DNA of 64,000 nucleotides from Viscum album. Lineage: Eukaryota > Streptophyta > Magnoliopsida > Santalales > Viscaceae. The number at the start of each line of letters is the position of its first letter. Positions within the stretch are counted from its first letter, which is position 1. A model generated the notes under the pieces. It was not told the DNA's origin. It searched no databases and saw only the letters and a list, made by a program, of their open reading frames with translations. Of the stretch, positions 12,701-24,345 are shown piece by piece. The translations under genes were made by a program, and so were the position numbers. The stretch is taken from NCBI GenBank assembly GCA_963277665.1, contig CAUJRU010000137.1:868001-932000 (forward strand). The letters run 5' to 3'.

Positions 12701-12803
12701 GATGCTAGTCACAAAATTGGGACCTACTAGCGGTGGGAGTTGGGTAGTCACCATCTCTCTCCTCTCATTAAGATATCCTTATGGGGAGGGGGTTATTATA
12801 GAT

Positions 12804-12814
12804 TGGTATTAGAG
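12804..12814 (+). promoter_or_regulatory. Primer binding site, element 2
   Basis: TGGTATTAGAG matches the initiator tRNA-Met PBS of plant LTR elements (TGGTATCAGAG) except for one C-to-T change. It sits three bases after the LTR end and marks the start of the internal region. Confidence 0.75.
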
Positions 12815-13189
12815 GTTTAGGTTACGGGATATGATAGAGTTTGGAGTTAGGCACATGTGAGGTTGCATGGCTTGGTAGAAAAAAGGTTCCAGATAAGTTT
12901 ATCTAGTGATGTAAAAAATATAAGACCGGATGATACAGGGGTATTTAAGGCCCCCTATGATATGATGCATGGAAATTTAAGTTTATTGAACCTGCTAAAT
13001 GAAGTTATACTAGTTTTATGGTAGAGACCTAGGAAAAGATCATGAATCATTCTTATTTACACCTATGTTTTAAATGGGTAGACCTTGGGATAAGTTAAAA
13101 CCTTAAAAATATAATTAATTAATAAATTAATTGATGTTGAATATTCTATATTCTAGGTTTAGGATTATAAAAGTTTTCTTCTTTTTCTA

Positions 13190-14030
13190 GAATGGATTTA
13201 GTTTTACATCCTCATCAGGTTTGTGCTGAATATGTTTAGTAGGATGTTTTAGAAGATCATTGTAGAGTAGAGTTCGATGATGGCGACACTTGGAGGAGGA
13301 TACTCTGAGAGTTCCATTGCATGACACTATATAAGTATGAGGATTATATTTCAGATTCAGTCACAGAAGATTGGTTAGAGGAGATCGAGATATCTTTTAG
13401 TTTGATCTTTTCTTGGGAGGATCTCTATATTTATTTGGTTTTGAAAATTCTTCATAGATAATCAAGGAAGTGGTGGTTCATATTCCATGAGTATTATAAG
13501 GAGTTGGTAGTCTCATGGGAGAAGTTTTGAGAATAGTTCTGAGAAAGGTTCGTTTCCTTGACTGTGATGGAAGCTAATTTCCAGGATCTTCTTACCCTTC
13601 GATAAGGGAATTCCACTATGTGCGAGTTTGGGATCTATTTCCAAAACCTTCTATGATATGTTTCAAACCTTTTTCCAGATGAGGAGTCCAAGGTGGGGAA
13701 TTTTTAGGAAAATTTTCATCCAGATATCTAGCTCTAGGTCACCCCATTTATGCTTAAGACGTATCTAGAGGTACTGGTGATATATGAGGTTATTGAGAGG
13801 ACATTATACAGAACTAGATCATCATTATAGGGGATTCATTATGATTCCTCATGAAGTAGATATGTGGTTCAGGGTTCCCAGTTTTCAGGACAGAAGGATT
13901 TTCGATTAGCCGGGGGTAGGTCCCAACCCTCATAGTCTCTTTTCTCTAGGGGTGGTGGCTCTTAGACAAATTATATGGGACCGGATGCATGTTTTTATTA
14001 TGGTTGTTAAGGTAATAATTGTATGGAGTT
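13190..14030 (+). pseudogene. Gag relic, element 2
   Basis: The stretch lies between the PBS and the protease and reads in broken frames. Near 13260-13440 there are acidic/aromatic stretches like the gag core. Near 13820-14000 a Q/G/S-rich part is followed by GPDACFYYGC, a possible zinc-knuckle relic. Gag forms the particle shell around the element's RNA. Identification is mostly positional, because gag is poorly conserved. Confidence 0.5.
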
Positions 14031-14319
14031 CCTAACCCTTTTCAGTAGTCAATATGTTCTAGGTGTCCCACTTCAAGTTCCTCTGTTGAGGTAATTTCAA
14101 CCGTGGAAGCAATAATAGGGTGCTCCAGTTTGGGATCAACAAAGAGGAGATGGGGTAGGCATATTACAACTCCGAGATGCTCCTCATACTCAAAGATCAG
14201 AGTGTAACCATGGAGGTGGTTTTTAGAAGGGTTAGAGAGGTCCTGAAGTAGGTCATGGTAAGATTCATTCTTTAGCATTACCGGCGCCAAGCAAGCTTGA
14301 CATCATTTTAGGTACACAT

Positions 14320-14660
14320 TTCTCATTTTCTTCATGGGTCCATGATTTATTTGATTCAGGAGTGACACACTCCTTTATATCACTTACCCCCATCTATGCT
14401 TTGAGAATTTAGGTAGAGAGGTTTCTAGTTCCCTTAGTGTTGACAACGCTACATGGAGGTCAAGCTAACTTGTATGAAGTATTTAAAGATTATGAGTTAG
14501 TTTTAGGGAAGAATCAATCTTAGGGAGACTTCTTATGTTTGAGGATACAACCATATGAAATCATCCTCAGAATGTATTGGTTGTATTCAATTTAGGCTAT
14601 CACAGATTACTTCAGGAAGAAGGTTGTGTTTTATAATGCTGACAGAGATCCATTAGTGTT
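14320..14660 (+). pseudogene. Aspartic protease relic, element 2
   Basis: HDLFDSGVTHSFIS at 14341-14382 is a clear retropepsin active site (D-S-G) with the family's following T-H-S-F-I-S. After it come YALRI and VERFLVPLVLTTLHGGQA. RMYWLYSI and FRKKVVFYNAD near 14571-14645 match the family's G-M-D-W-L and F-R-K-x-V-T-F stretch; the Asp of the former is Tyr here. The protease cleaves the polyprotein. In-frame stops show it is dead. Confidence 0.8.
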
Positions 14661-14839
14661 TGTTGGCATGATAGACCCTCGTATGGGTTGAAAATTTGTT
14701 CCTTCCTTATTATATTTGATGGATGAGTTGACGATGATTTCATTATGAGTACATTGATTTATCTGTAGAGGAGGTTGTATCATTATAACCTCGATGAAAG
14801 TTTGAGATTGAGATTGAGATATAGCCAGGCATGTCTCCT

Positions 14840-15480
14840 ATCTCAATTTATCCATATAGGATGACACCTTTTGAGTTACGAGATCTGTTATTATAGGCCG
14901 ATGATATGTTGTAGTGAGGTTTTGTTTGGATGAGTGTGTCACCTTAGGGTGAACCAGTTTTTTTGTGTATAAGGACGATGGATGTTTGCAGATTTATATT
15001 GATTATCATCACTAGAACCCAGTGAAAGTAAAGAACCACTATCCCCTTCCACAGATTGATGATTTATTCGATCATATTAAGCGAGAAAGTTATTTTTAGA
15101 AGATCAATTTATGGTCAAGATATCATCAGATGTGGGATAAGGATGAGGATTTCCAATAGAGTTATTTCCACTATTTTCATGGGCATTATGAGTTCATTTT
15201 TATGTCATTAAATTTCTTGAATTCTCTAACCATGTTCATGGGTTTGATGAACACAGTGTTCAGAGAGTTCTTGGATAAGTTCATGGTGGGTTTCACTGAT
15301 GAAATCATTGTGTGCTCCATGTTTTAGGAGGATCATAAAGATCATATGAGGGCAGTTTTGGGAGTTCATCATCTTGTTCAGCTGTTCGGGAAGCTATTGA
15401 AGTGTGAATTTTGGGATTGTTAAGTCCGTTTCTTATGGAATGTCATGTCCCAATAGAGATTAGTTGTGGATCATTCAAAG
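14840..15480 (+). pseudogene. Reverse transcriptase domain relic, element 2
   Basis: Readable landmarks in order are PYRMTPFELRDLL near 14853, VKVKNHYPLPQIDDLFDHI near 15026-15080, a broken KINLWSRYHQM near 15102, and GFTDEIIVCS at 15291-15320, the place of the catalytic F-x-D-D box. The second catalytic Asp is Glu, with the same GATGAAATC bases as in element 1. Several TAG/TAA stops stand where the family has Gln. Confidence 0.88.
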
Positions 15481-15599
15481 ATAGAGATGTTTATTTCTTA
15501 GGAATCTCCAAAGAAAATATCAAATGTGTTTAGTTTCCTTGGTCTTATAGAATATTATAGGAGGTTCATAGATTATTTATATCAGTTTGTAACTCCTCT

Positions 15600-16080
15600 G
15601 AAAGCCTTGACCCAGAAGGATCATGAATTCTTATAGACTGACCAGTTTTAGGTAGCTTTTGAGTAATTGAAGGAGAAGTTGGTCAGCACTCCATTATATT
15701 ATTTTCCATTAAAGGGAGATCAGTTTGAGGTTTTATGTGACACTCCACATCTGGTATTAGGTTGTGTTTTGATGTATCATAGGTCACTTTTTATTTATGG
15801 GTCTCAACAGTTACATACCCATGAGCGTAACTATGCCACCCATGATCTTGAGTTAGCGATAGTTGTGTTTTCTTTTAAGTTGTTGTGACATTACCTCCTT
15901 GGTGAGCATTTCTTAGTTTTTACTGACCATAGGAGATTGAATTATGTATTCTATAAATGTGACATGAAATTTAATTAGTATTAGTGGATGTAATTATTGC
16001 AGGATTACAAATTTAAGATTTTATATTTTCTAATTAAGGGAAATGTTGTAGCCAATGTGTTGAGAAGGAAGTCATGTAGT
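15600..16080 (+). pseudogene. RNase H domain relic, element 2
   Basis: The open stretch 15667-15888 reads LKEKLVSTPLYYFPLKGDQF, then EVLCDTPHLVLGCVLM (family D-A-S-x-x-G-x-G-x-V-L, first Asp kept), HERNYATHDLELAIVVFSFK, and after one stop HYLLGEHFLVFTDHRRLNYV near 15889-15948, which includes the second conserved T-D-H. This is the best-preserved domain of element 2. It ends with a broken N-V-V-A-N-V-L-R-R-K-S near 16040-16075 (family A-D-A-L-S-R-K). Confidence 0.9.
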
Positions 16081-16339
16081 AATGCTATGCATGAATATTT
16101 ATATTCTTAAAGAGTGATGGAAGAAATATCAGTGATGAATATATACATGGGAGAGGTTGGTGGTAAATATTTTATTTTATAGATGATAGTGAAGTCATAT
16201 GTGGTGCAGTAGGTTGAGGATTCCCAATTGGGGGATTCTAAGGTATATGTATAGATAGAACGAGTTTATTTTAGTGATTCCACTGATTCTTGATCTTTGG
16301 ATGGAAATATCAAGTTTTGTTTTAGGGAAGGATTTTTAT

Positions 16340-17395
16340 TCCTTCAGTTATGCATGATTTGAGTTTTCAGGAGTTCCATAGTTTTCATTTAAAATTACAT
16401 CCTAGTGTGACCAAGATATACCAATCCTTTAGAGGTTAGTTTTGGTGGCTTGGGTTGAAGCATATAGTTGTAGAGTTTGTTTCTCGATGTTTGGTCTGCC
16501 AGAAGCTGAAGGCCGAGTACTATGTCCCCAATGGTTTTCTCTAGTTGTTAGATGTTTCCTAGTGAAAGTGGGATGAAATCTTGATGGACTTATTTACCAG
16601 TTTTCCTTGATCTCAAGGAGGATATTATTCTATATATAAGATAGTGGATTGTTTGATGAATCCATCTCACTTTATAGTGATTAGGGAGTTGATATTAGTG
16701 GAGGTTTTTTTTTGAGGAAGTGTCTGGAGGAGGTGGTGAAACTCCAAAGAGTCCCGGGGATGATAATATCTAATTGAAACCCTTATTTTACCTCTAGGGT
16801 GTGGAGGGGTCTCTAACGTTCGTTTGGATCTCAATTATTCCTTAACACAGCTTTTCATCTATAGATTGATGGTCCGACAGAGTGGAATATCCTAACTCTT
16901 GAAGACACATTGTGTTCTTATGCCCTATATTTTAGAGGTTTTTAGATGAGGAACCTAACATTTGTTAAGTTTTCATATAATAATAGTATCCACTTCACCA
17001 TTGGTATAATTCCATTTGAAGTTTTGTATGACCAACATTTCCATTCTATGTTGTGCTAGTCTGGGGTTGGAGAGGTAGTAATTCTTGGGCTAGAACTAGT
17101 ATAGAATATAATAGAGATCGTATAAGTAATTAATGGGATGAGGAAAGAAGAGTAGGATAATCATAAATCCTATTATGATCATAAGAGGATACCTCTAGAG
17201 TTTGAATTTGAATATCACATGTTCTTGAAGGTGACTCATCACCATGGGCAGTGAAGGTTTGGTTGTGGGAGTAATCTTTCTTCCAGATTTGTTGGGACCT
17301 TTGAGGAATTGGCTCATGTTGGATCCACATTGTATTAGATAAAACTTTCCCCATGGATGATCTGTATTCACGATGTTTTTCATGTCAATAATGTG
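16340..17395 (+). pseudogene. Integrase relic, element 2
   Basis: The zinc-binding part reads FHSFHLKLHPSVTKIYQSF near 16375-16431 and SRCLVCQKLKAEYYVPN near 16480-16530, which keeps the His and Cys pairs. ILMDLFTSFP near 16578-16608 holds the first catalytic Asp. After a decayed core, NNS and PFEVLYD near 16980-17030 match the family's core end. IHDVFHVNNVNL at about 17366-17400 marks the C-terminal H-D-V-F-H-V-S motif. The reading is cut at about 17400, before any chromodomain, where the 5S-like segment begins. Confidence 0.82.
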
Positions 17396-17409
17396 AACCT
17401 TTGTTTTTT

Positions 17410-17495
17410 GAGAGTATGCCTAATTAGAATTCCATAGTAAAGCGTGCTTGGACTAGAGTAGTGATTAGGATAGGTGACCTTCTGGGAAGTTTCCT
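17410..17495 (+). other. 5S-rRNA-derived segment
   Basis: AAGCGTGCTTGGACTAGAG (17440-17458), then GATTAGGATAGGTGACC and TCTGGGAAGT, follow the 3' two thirds of plant 5S rRNA with roughly 85% identity by eye over 67 aligned bases and one extra base. The part covers the A-box, the intermediate element and the C-box of the internal Pol III promoter. The 5' third is missing or unrecognisable. It is too decayed and truncated to be a working 5S gene. Likely origins are a Cassandra-like element, a gypsy LTR with a captured 5S sequence, or a 5S-derived SINE. Confidence 0.72.
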
Positions 17496-17708
17496 AGGGT
17501 CAGTGAGAGTGAGGAAAAAGCACACTAGAAAGAACATGTGTTGGCTTGTGGCGACAATCCTTAGTCAGATGATCTGTTTGGGCACATGGGTGGACCTCAG
17601 GTAAGGAACCACATGTCTATGGAGAAACTGGTGCTACCTGGTAGGCTAGGACCCAAAAACCTTGTTAAGGCGGGGGTTTTGTGCTTTCAATAGGGATAGG
17701 TTGTTATA
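17496..17708 (+). repeat. LTR-like tail following the 5S-like segment
   Basis: GC-richer sequence ending in AGGTTGTTATA, a decayed form of the GGTCGTTACA ending of many plant LTRs. I read it as the end of an LTR whose beginning, including the 5S-like part, is truncated against the integrase of element 2. There is no target duplication to prove this. Confidence 0.4.
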
Positions 17709-20202
17709 AGATCCACTCTCTTCTTCCTCTAATCTACCAAATCCCTTTATTTCTTGGATTCTAAGAGGATTTTAAGGGTGAGTTCCCCTTTTCTCTTTAT
17801 TACCCTTCCTCCTTCCATTTCCAATTTGTTTCTTCTTCTATCATGAACCCAAATGCCCATGGTGGTAGATCCTAGGGTTTAGTTTAGTCAAATATTGGAA
17901 ATTTGGTTGTCTAGGGATTTAAGGGGCTATAATATTTCTCGGTTTGGATTTCCTGATGGAAGGAGACTTATTTTTGGGGATTAAGGTAAGTGTTTTTGTG
18001 GAATTCATTTTATTTTTAATTTAATAAGATTCCTAGATTTTATTAATTAATATCCTATAAATATATACTTATATGTGATACCCATGATGGGTTTGTTAAC
18101 TTTTTCATATGTATTTTATACTTGGTGTAAATAATTTTCCATGAATTTCTAGTACTCATTTTGAATTGTAACGTTTATATATTCCTAGTGTATGCATAAA
18201 TGAATGAGAAGAACTTTCAAATGAAATTTAAGGTAAAAGATATGGTTTGAACATGTCTTGATTTCCAAAGAAGGTAACCCATGTTTTCAAAATGGGGGTT
18301 TTTATAAAAATGGGTGTGTTTGTCCCATATTGAATTAATTTTGACACTTGTTAGTCCTTGTGATGTTTTATGATGTTTCAAAGAAAATTGTTGTTTTTAA
18401 AAAAAATTATAAATATTTTTTTATGGTTGAGTTTTCAAATTATTTTAATATAAATTATTACCCCTTGATGGTTTCAAATTCATGGTTGATAACTTATAAA
18501 AATGGGTTTCTTAATGATTTTAAACCCTTACTAGAGCCCATATGTGTTATGTATTGTGTAGAATTTTCCTCTAATGGGATGATAAAAATTACTTTTTGAT
18601 GTTTTTAAACATGTAAAAGGGGTAATTTATTGAGAGGTTCTGGAAATTTAGATGTGTTTTATTCATTATTTCATATTACTGATTTATAAGATATTCATGT
18701 GACTTATTTGTCTTCTCGCCTATCCTCTAGTTATGTCATGAGAAACTAGGGTATGTATTTTGGGTAATTTGGATGTGTTCTAAACTAGATTATATTATTG
18801 CACTAGTTAGTTCCCAAAGTGAATTCCATGCCTTAGATAGCGATATCCCTCGATGGGTCCATGATGGTATGTTAAGGTTGGTTTTCTTTCAGGTTTACAT
18901 AGGTGCCAAGTGTTCCATGAGTGAGGTACAAGGTTACCCACTTATTTTTATTATACTTGAAACAAATGTTAAATCCAATGGAAATATTGATTATTTTTTT
19001 TACATTGTGGTTTGTTTCAATATTATGTTCTTTATTGATAATATTATTTTTGGAATTCCTACGACACACTTTATTTATACCCCCTTTTTCCCATCTTGGT
19101 TTTTGGCACCATTTACTTGATTATTGTTTACTTATACTTATCAATTTATATAAAAGTTATATATTTATTTTATAACTCCTTTATTAAATATTTTACATCA
19201 ATTTTAAAATTTATTTGAAAATGGAATTTTGAGAAAAGTTTTGAAAATTAAAGATGGTTTGGTTTTGTTTTCATAAACATGAAAGTATATTTTTTTAAGG
19301 TTTTAAAAGGTTTTTTAAGTGGTGGTTCAACCCATTGGTCAATAAAAAAGGGATTTGAAAGAAATATTTTAGATGAAATTTTTATGCATTATCTAAGTTT
19401 AAAGTTATTTTTTTCAAGCTTGGATGTTATTTTGTTTTTCCAAAAATGTTTTTAAATTATGTATTTGAAAAAGGATAATGTATGATACTTTTTTTCTCTA
19501 TAATTTCTCATTTGTAAAACATATTTTATAAATGATGTTCAAATTAAAATTTAATAAATATGTTATAAAAGTAATTACATAGATTATTTGGTGAAATCCT
19601 ATTGGGAATATTTAGATCACACCCTACATGCACACCTACCAATGTATGTAGCTCTCATGTTTTCATACAGGTGCCCAGGTTGTGATCCTATGTGGGTGAT
19701 GTTATTATTAGATTACTAATGGATGTGTTTGGATTTGGTGGTGACCATGGGTCACATGGAGTTGATTGAGAGGTGGATCAAGTTTATGGTTCACTGTGGG
19801 ATGTTTTGTATTTTTTAGGTTGACTAGTTATTTTATTTATATTTAGAGTTTCATTATTCCAAATCCGAATATGTATTCTTGATAATGTTGTGTGTTTGTA
19901 TATATATATATTAAAAGTGATTTTGGATGTTTATATTGGTTATTACCTATTTGTTTGACTTTATTATTCGGGGCCATTTATTTTATATGCATGGAAGTCC
20001 AAATTATCGACACACAATGCCAGATTATCAATTATATTTCACTTATTGTTCATTATTATACAAGTAAAAAACAGTTCCCTTTCGCTATTATTTTGATGCC
20101 CTGGTACTTTTATTTAGCCCGTGGTGATCAAAAACACACTTGAGGCCTTAAAACGGGGTGGTATAGGTGACATGGCAGGTTAACATGGTCTGGTTCATTA
20201 CA
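17709..20202 (+). repeat. Element 3 left LTR (family A copy 1)
   Basis: The right end is GTTCATTACA at 20193-20202, with the PBS three bases later. Two parts align with family A copy 2: 17709-18010 with about 30505-30800 (shared CCATGGTGGT and GGGATTTGGTTGT), and 19810-20202 with 41353-41735 (shared TGTTTATATTGGTTATT, GGCCATTTATTTT-like and GTTC.TTACA stretches). This pairing identifies an LTR pair split by later insertions. Copy 2 has about 540 extra bases at its start, so copy 1 is probably truncated on the left. Confidence 0.7.
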
Positions 20203-20205
20203 AAA

Positions 20206-20220
20206 TGGTATTAGAGCACC
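20206..20220 (+). promoter_or_regulatory. Primer binding site, element 3
   Basis: TGGTATTAGAGCACC, a tRNA-Met-type PBS with C-to-T at the seventh base, three bases after the LTR end TTACA. It shows that the LTR at 17709-20202 is a left (5') LTR on the + strand. Confidence 0.78.
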
Positions 20221-20843
20221 CCTTATTATTTTGTTGATCCATGGTAGTATGAATATGGGTCCATCAAGACTTAGAAGGTAGGTTATGAGTAGGTTCCTGA
20301 TCACTACTATTCATGACGAAACCTGAGTTACCATGGGTAGTCAAGATTTGAGACTTAAATTTGAATTTCATTCTCAATTGTTTTTGATGTATTTTGATTT
20401 TAAATGATGGAGTTTCGATCCCCATTGAATTCTATTTGATACTTCTATTGAGTATTGGGGTGAAAGTAGAATAAAAACTAGAGGTTCATGGTTCGCTCAA
20501 ATGGTTTCAAAAACTATAGAAGTCCCTTGTGCATGGTTCTAGAAAATTTACGGAGGTTGTCTCATGGTTGGAACATGGTCAGCCAAGCCATGTGGCCAAA
20601 CTGTTCACAATTCTTTATCCCTCCTGAATTTGTTATTTGACCTTACTTAATTCTCAAATTGATTCTAATGATGTTCATCATTCATTTAAAGAGAATTCAA
20701 GGGATTTTTTATGATGTGTTTATGTTTTTGGGTTAGCTATGATTAAAATTTTCATGCAGTGATTGAATTTTCTTTTGTTATAACGCTTAGTTTCTTGTGA
20801 AAAGGGGATTTCATGAAATGATTTTAGTTTTAAAATGATGATT
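20221..20843 (+). other. Leader-like interior of element 3 before the CACTA insertion
   Basis: Non-coding sequence between the PBS and the CACTA element. No open frame of note. In similar elements this is the untranslated leader and the start of gag. Confidence 0.45.
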
Positions 20844-20899
20844 CACTATAAGAAATTCTATTTATTATGACGATTTATTTACGATGAATTGAAATTACA

Positions 20900-21300
20900 T
20901 TGCAACGAGTCCCTGTAGAATTTTTTTTATGATGGATAAGAAATTTCATTGAAAAAAATATTTATTACAATGGAATATGTATTCCATCGTTAAAGGATTT
21001 GGCATGCCTACTCACATAACATATGAGATTAGGTATTTGTGATGGATTTTTGAATCTGTCACAAATAGTTTTTTCAGAAATGGTTTTCTGCAATGGAACC
21101 ATCACAAATAACTCGTCGACATGATTATTTACGATGGATGATCCACCACAAAGAGTTTTAGATGGGTGTGGAATATTTTTTTGGTGTTTTTTTGTGATGG
21201 ATAATTGTTTCATCATAAAAAATCATTGAAAAAACACGATTTGTCACAAATATTCATCACAAAAATTACTTGTTGCAACAAAGTTCCACTGCAAAAAAGT
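20900..21300. repeat. CACTA subterminal repeats, left side
   Basis: Short motifs recur in both orientations: GTGATGGAT at about 21038 and 21192, ACGATGGAT near 21129, and ATCACAAATA and GTCACAAATA near 21108, 21057 and 21242. In CACTA elements such repeats bind the accessory transposition protein. Confidence 0.65.
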
Positions 21301-21499
21301 CCATTTCAAAAAAACTAACTATAAATAGCCCTCAACCCCTATTATTTTGTCATTCTCTCCAACACTCTCTTATTCTCTCAATCTCTCCATGTGCCTTACA
21401 TTATTCTAGTTTTCTACGTAATAAATTTGAGGTATTTTTTTTACTTTATTTAATCGTCATTTGTTTTTTTGTTTAATTGTTATTGGGTTTTATTTTATT

Positions 21500-24240
21500 A
21501 TTTATTTATTTATTTAAATTATTAATTAGTTTAACAAGTTAACAATCAGTATAAATTAATAAATATTATTATATATAACTAAAAATCAACACAACTTACT
21601 ATAAATTTATATAAATATGTCACTAATTAGTACAATTAATAAAAAAGTATTATGGATGAGTAAAAATTAATTATAAATATTAAATATTAAAGTTAAATTT
21701 GAATAAATTTAATAAAATTAGTTTAAAAAAATAAAAAATTGTATAAATTAATAAAAAATAGTTTAAATCATTATAAATTATAATAATTTAGTAAATATTA
21801 GTATAAATTAGTATAAATTCAAAATAATTAGTATAAATTAATGAAAATTTCTATAAATTTGATAAAATTCATTTATATATATATAAATTTGTATAAATTA
21901 ATAAAACTTTGTTTAGATTATTTTAAATTATGATAATTAAATAAATATTAGTATAATTTAGTATCAATTCATAATAATAAGTATACATTAATAAAAATTA
22001 CTATAAATTAATAAAAATTGATAAATATTATTAAAAAATTTATTAATCTATCGCTAATTAGGATAATTAAAAAAAATTAGTACACAAGTGTGTAAATTGT
22101 TTAAAAATATAATATATTAAATAAAATTATTATAAATAAATAAAAATTAGTATAAATTTAGTTTATATTAATAAAAATTTGTAAAAAATAGTTTAAATTA
22201 TTTATACTTAATATAATTTAATAAATATTAGTATAAATTAGAAAAAATTCATAATAATGAGTATAAATTAATATGAATTATTAAAAATTAGTATTAATTT
22301 ATTGAAAATTGGTATAATTAATTATAAATTTGTATAAATGAGTAAAAATTAATTAAAAATAATATATATTAATTAAAATTAGTATAAATGATTAAAAATT
22401 AGATTAAATTTAATAAAATTAGTTTAAATAATTTATAAATTGTATAAATTAATAATAAATAGTCTAGGTTATTTTCAATTATGATAATTTAATAAATATT
22501 AGTATAATTTCGTATAAATTCATAACAATTAGTAAAAATTAATAAAAATTACTATAAATTAATAAAAATGAATAAATAATATAAAAAAGTAGTATTAATT
22601 ATTCTCTAATTAGTATAATTTATATAAAATTAATATAAATGATTAAAATTAAATAAAAATATTATATATTAACAAAATTTAAAACAAATTAAAAAACTTA
22701 TTATTAATTTAATAAATTTAGTTTAAATTAATGAGAATTTGTATAAATAATTATAAAATAAGTTGTTTTTTATAAACTATGATAATTTAATAAATAGTAG
22801 CATAGATTCATAATTATTAGTATAAATTATTAAATATTTATAAAAATTAGTATTAATCTGTCTCTAATTAGAATAATTAATAAAATATTATTACAAGGGA
22901 GTATAAATTAATTAAATAATTTATATATTAAATAAAATTATGATAAATCTAATAAAACTAGAATAAATAAATAAATAATAAGAAAAATTAATAATAAATT
23001 GTTTTAATTATTCTAAATTATGATAATTTAATAAATATTTGTTTAATTTAATATAAATTCATAGTACTTAGTATAAATTTATAAAATATACTATAAATTA
23101 ATAAAAATTGTTTAATATTATTACAAATTAGTATTGATATGTTTTTAATTAGTAAAACTAACAAAAAATTATTATAAATGAGTATAAATTAACTAAAAAT
23201 ATTATATATTAAGTAAAATTAGTATAAACAAATTAAAATTAGTTTAAATTTAATAAATTTAGTTTAAATTAATAAAAGCATACATAAATTAAGAAAAAAG
23301 GTATAAATTGTTAAAAATTATGATAATTTAATAAATATTAATATAAATTAGTATAAATTCATAATAATTAGTATAAATTAATAAAATTATTAAAAATTAG
23401 TATTAAGCTGTTTATAATTATTATAATTAATAAAAATTATTATAAATGATTATAAATTAATTAAAAATGTTATATGTTATATAAAATTAGTACAAGTTAA
23501 TAAAAATTAGTTTAAATAAATAAAATATTTGATAAATTATAAAAAATTATTAAAATTATTCTCAATTATGGTTATTTGATAAATATTTGTAAAATATAGT
23601 ATAAATTCATATTAAATAGTATAAATTAATATAAATTACTATGAATTAAAAAAAACAATATTTTTTTAAAAAATTATTATTAAATTTTCACTAATTAATA
23701 TAATTAATAAAAAATTAGTATAAATGATTATAAATTAATTACAGATAATATATATTAAAAAAATTATTAGAAATTAGTAAAAATTATTGTAAGTTATGAT
23801 AATTTAATAAATATTAGTATAAACTAGTACAATTCATAATAATTATTATAAATTAATAAAAATTAATATAAATTTAATAAAATTTGTTTAAATATTTTTT
23901 TAAAATTAATAAAAAATAGGTTAAATTATTATAAATTTGGATAATTTTATAAATATTAGTATAATTTTGTATAAATTCATAATAATTAGTATTAATTTAA
24001 TAAAATTACTATAATTTTAATAAAAATTAATATATATTATTAAATATTTGTATTATTATATAACAAATTAGTATAATAATTATACATTTATATAAATGAG
24101 TATTAATTTTGTATTTTTTTTATAAATTTAATAATATTATTTTAAATTAATGAAGAATGTGAATGACGTATTATTTTTTATAAAAATTATTTAGTAATTT
24201 TTTATATTTGATATATATATTATCAATTATTTGTGGGTAA
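21500..24240 (+). repeat. Diverged AT-rich tandem array inside the CACTA element
   Basis: About 2.7 kb is built of variants of AGTATAAATTAATAAAAATT. A longer marker, GATAATTTAATAAATATTAG followed by TATAAATT..ATAATTAG, recurs near 21781, 21931, 22210, 22481, 22781, 23021, 23321, 23568, 23798 and 23939. The steps are mostly 230-300 bp, with two half steps of about 140-150. A second marker, TATTAATCTGTCTCTAATTAG-like, recurs near 22038, 22600, 22848, 23130, 23400 and 23680. The array is a higher-order tandem repeat with a unit of about 270 bp, itself made of about 20-bp subunits. It has no coding potential. Confidence 0.8.
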
Positions 24241-24345
24241 CACATTTTTAGCTAGTTTATTTAAAGAAAAGGTTTTATAATTTTTAAGTTTGCTTAAATT
24301 TTTTAGAATTCAAATTTTTTTTGTAAATTTTTTTATATGTTTTAG

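Larger units (their letters stand above)
9400..12800 (+). repeat. Probable 5' LTR of element 2
   Basis: The right end is supported by TTATTATA at 12793-12800 (decayed TTACA) with the PBS three bases later. A TATAAAAGG box at 9736-9744 gives + strand polarity, followed by leader-like sequence. Short open frames inside it (9961-10230, 10865-11056, 11974-12201) have no recognisable domains. No 3' partner was identified, so the left end is a guess. Confidence 0.5.
9400..17395 (+). mobile_element. Element 2: decayed Ty3/gypsy retrotransposon
   Basis: A 5' LTR-like region with a TATA box (9736-9744) ends at 12800 in TTATA and is followed by a tRNA-Met-type PBS. Gag, protease, RT, RNase H and integrase relics follow on the + strand in Ty3/gypsy order. 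The integrase reading stops near 17395, where a 5S-rRNA-like segment begins, so no clear 3' LTR of this element is present. The left end is not resolved; the LTR could start between about 9200 and 9500. Confidence 0.75.

Noticed and set aside
17410..17495. Functional 5S rRNA gene
   Set aside because: The 5' third is missing, there is one insertion and about ten substitutions, and no tandem 5S unit or Pol III terminator in a proper place.
18773..19175. Overlapping hydrophobic open frames of 115 and 84 codons
   Set aside because: They fall inside the left LTR of element 3 in T-rich DNA, where hydrophobic codons arise by chance; no start context or partner is conserved.
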